This document shows positions 13,456 to 14,731 of a stretch of DNA of 14,731 nucleotides, one piece after another. The DNA lies in contig CALESE010000194.1 in assembly GCA_937907205.1 (NCBI GenBank), positions 1 to 14,731 of the forward strand, in the 5' to 3' direction. The position numbers and the translations under genes were made by a program. The stretch is from an uncultured Romboutsia sp. (lineage in GTDB: Bacteria; Bacillota; Clostridia; Peptostreptococcales; Peptostreptococcaceae). The notes below the pieces were generated by a model. That model worked only from the letters and a program-made list of their open reading frames with translations. It searched no databases and had not been told where the DNA came from. Numbering within the stretch: position 1 is the stretch's first letter; each line of letters begins with the position of its first letter.

Positions 13456-14731
13456 ATATATATCGAAAAATTCAATTTTGAATCGTTCTATATTTTGGTT
13501 GTATTCCACTGCCATCTCATCTGCTTCTTTAACCTTTAAAATAGGAAACTCAACTACTATCTCTGTACCTTTATCTACTTCACTTTTTATATCAATAGTT
13601 CCATTTTGGAATTCAACTAATGATTTTGATAAATATAAACCTATACCACTTCCAAATTCATTTGATATTGATCCACTTTCAATTTGTTTAAATCTATCAA
13701 ATATATCTATTAATTTATCTTTTTCTATACCTATACCACTATCTCTTACTATTATTTTTAATTTACCTTTTGCTTTATAAACCCCAACAAATATTTCTCC
13801 ATCTTGTTTTGTAAATTTAATTGCGTTAGATAGTAAGTTAAGAACTATTCGTTCAATAGTCTCAGGATCTAGTCCCACCAATATTTCTTCTTCATTGGTA
13901 TCAAATATTAGATTTATTTTCTTTGATTTAGCATATGGAAGTATAGAATATACTATTTCTTCAACTAAATATACGATATCAAAATTTATACTTTTTATTT
14001 TATATATCTCAGATTTTACTTGAGATATATTGATTATATTATCAATAAGCCTAATTAATCTAAAAATATTTTGTTTAGTTGTTTTTATATGATTATATAT
14101 TTCTTTATTATCATCTAATATTTTATTATTTTTGTAAAGATTTTCAACTAATTGTATAGAACTATAAATATTGTTTAATGGTGTTTTTAATTCATGAGAC
14201 ATATTTGCATAAAACTCCATTTTCATTTTATCATATTCCCTTTGTCCTATTAGTATCTCTTTCATTCTTTCGGCTTCTCTTTGTTGATTTAAATCTTCTA
14301 TTATTTTTATTTTTAATTTTTCATTATTCATATACCAACTTTTAGTATACACTTTTAATTCTTTTATATTGTTATTATTATTAAGTATATGTATACTTTT
14401 ATTTTTTTCTCTTCTATGTAAATTATATAAATATTTGGTATTAAGTCTATCTCTATATTTATATACCAACTCATTTATTTCTTTACCAGGTATATCAAAT
14501 ATATCCATATATTTTTGATTTGCATATATTATATTTTTGCTACTATCACTTTCAATAATTATACCATCAGGAATAGTATTTAATACTTTTTTATATATAT
14601 TATTTTGCCTATTTATATTTTTATATGTATCTACTTCTTCTGTTATATCTTTTAATATAATTAGTTTATATATTTTATTCTCATCTTCAAAATCATCTAC
14701 TTTTATTTCTATATTTTTTTTTATATTATTG
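13447..14731 (-). CDS. PAS-containing sensor histidine kinase (5' end beyond the window)
   Basis: The frame is open from the window edge to its stop, so this is the C-terminal 427 or so residues of a larger sensor kinase; the ATG at 14508 lies inside the protein and is not the start. Beginning at the edge there is the end of one sensory domain (L-I-I-L-K-D-I-T-E-E), then a PAS domain (V-L-N-T-I-P-D-G-I-I-I-E, Y-A-N-Q-K-Y-M-D-I-F), then the dimerisation helix with the phospho-accepting His at 14194-14196 (M-S-H-E-L-K-T-P). The ATPase domain has an N-box N-L-L-S-N-A-I-K-F-T, G1 D-S-G-I-G-I and G2 G-S-G-I-G-L-Y-L. No response regulator gene is visible downstream. Whether it has membrane helices is decided by the missing part. 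Confidence 0.92.
   Translation of the reverse strand, partial: NNIKKNIEIKVDDFEDENKIYKLIILKDITEEVDTYKNINRQNNIYKKVLNTIPDGIIIESDSSKNIIYANQKYMDIFDIPGKEINELVYKYRDRLNTKYLYNLHRREKNKSIHILNNNNNIKELKVYTKSWYMNNEKLKIKIIEDLNQQREAERMKEILIGQREYDKMKMEFYANMSHELKTPLNNIYSSIQLVENLYKNNKILDDNKEIYNHIKTTKQNIFRLIRLIDNIINISQVKSEIYKIKSINFDIVYLVEEIVYSILPYAKSKKINLIFDTNEEEILVGLDPETIERIVLNLLSNAIKFTKQDGEIFVGVYKAKGKLKIIVRDSGIGIEKDKLIDIFDRFKQIESGSISNEFGSGIGLYLSKSLVEFQNGTIDIKSEVDKGTEIVVEFPILKVKEADEMAVEYNQNIERFKIEFFDIYRS

Noticed and set aside
13478..13780. Plus-strand frame of 100 codons opposite the histidine kinase
   Set aside because: It is antisense to the conserved ATPase domain and rich in Ser/Ile/Leu, as shadows in this genome are.
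1..14731. CRISPR array, tRNA, rRNA or riboswitch
   Set aside because: No regularly spaced direct repeats, no cloverleaf with a T-loop, and no conserved riboswitch core were seen by eye on either strand.

Overview
The window is about three-quarters A+T, with A/T-ending codons, strong AGGAGG-type ribosome binding sites and many short perfect hairpin terminators. It looks like the chromosome of a low-GC anaerobic Firmicute. A clostridial genome, possibly of the Peptostreptococcaceae (Clostridioides/Paraclostridium type), is my inference from codon use and gene content; no marker gene fixes the species.

Layout. Positions 1-52 look like the tail of an IS30-type element. It abuts a regulator of the PRD/BglG type (50-604, minus) that is cut to 184 residues. 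Next come single genes separated by bidirectional terminators: an unknown 102-residue protein, a VanZ-like membrane protein, a small cupin, a 61-residue four-cysteine protein and a stand-alone DprA-like protein. Positions 3833 to about 5010 hold gene debris: the SWIM zinc-finger N-terminus of a SNF2-type helicase, one end of an IS3/IS150-type element, a C-terminal piece of a SNF2 helicase and a piece of a MATE-type transporter on the other strand.

The centrepiece is a seven-gene minus-strand transcription unit, 11755 down to 5212, ending at a terminator at 5143-5172. In order it encodes a NifH/BchL-like iron-sulfur ATPase, an IsdE-like heme-type binding lipoprotein (interrupted by an in-frame TAG), a FecCD-type permease, a FecE-type ATPase, a BchN/NifD-like subunit, a BchB/NifK-like subunit and a HugZ/HutZ-like protein of the PNPOx fold. 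Two Fur-box-like sites lie in the divergent intergenic region upstream. On its other side an AraC-family regulator reads away on the plus strand. The set lacks NifE, NifN and NifB partners and the cofactor-binding residues of true nitrogenase; its cysteine pattern is closest to the dark-operative (proto)chlorophyllide reductases. Working model (inference): under iron starvation the cell imports heme or a related metallated tetrapyrrole, and a nitrogenase-like two-component reductase together with the HugZ-like protein modifies or opens it, for example to release iron without oxygen.

The right end carries a MPG/AAG-family 3-methyladenine DNA glycosylase and the C-terminal part of a PAS-containing sensor histidine kinase that runs off the window edge. 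All family calls come from motifs read by eye; no database search was run.
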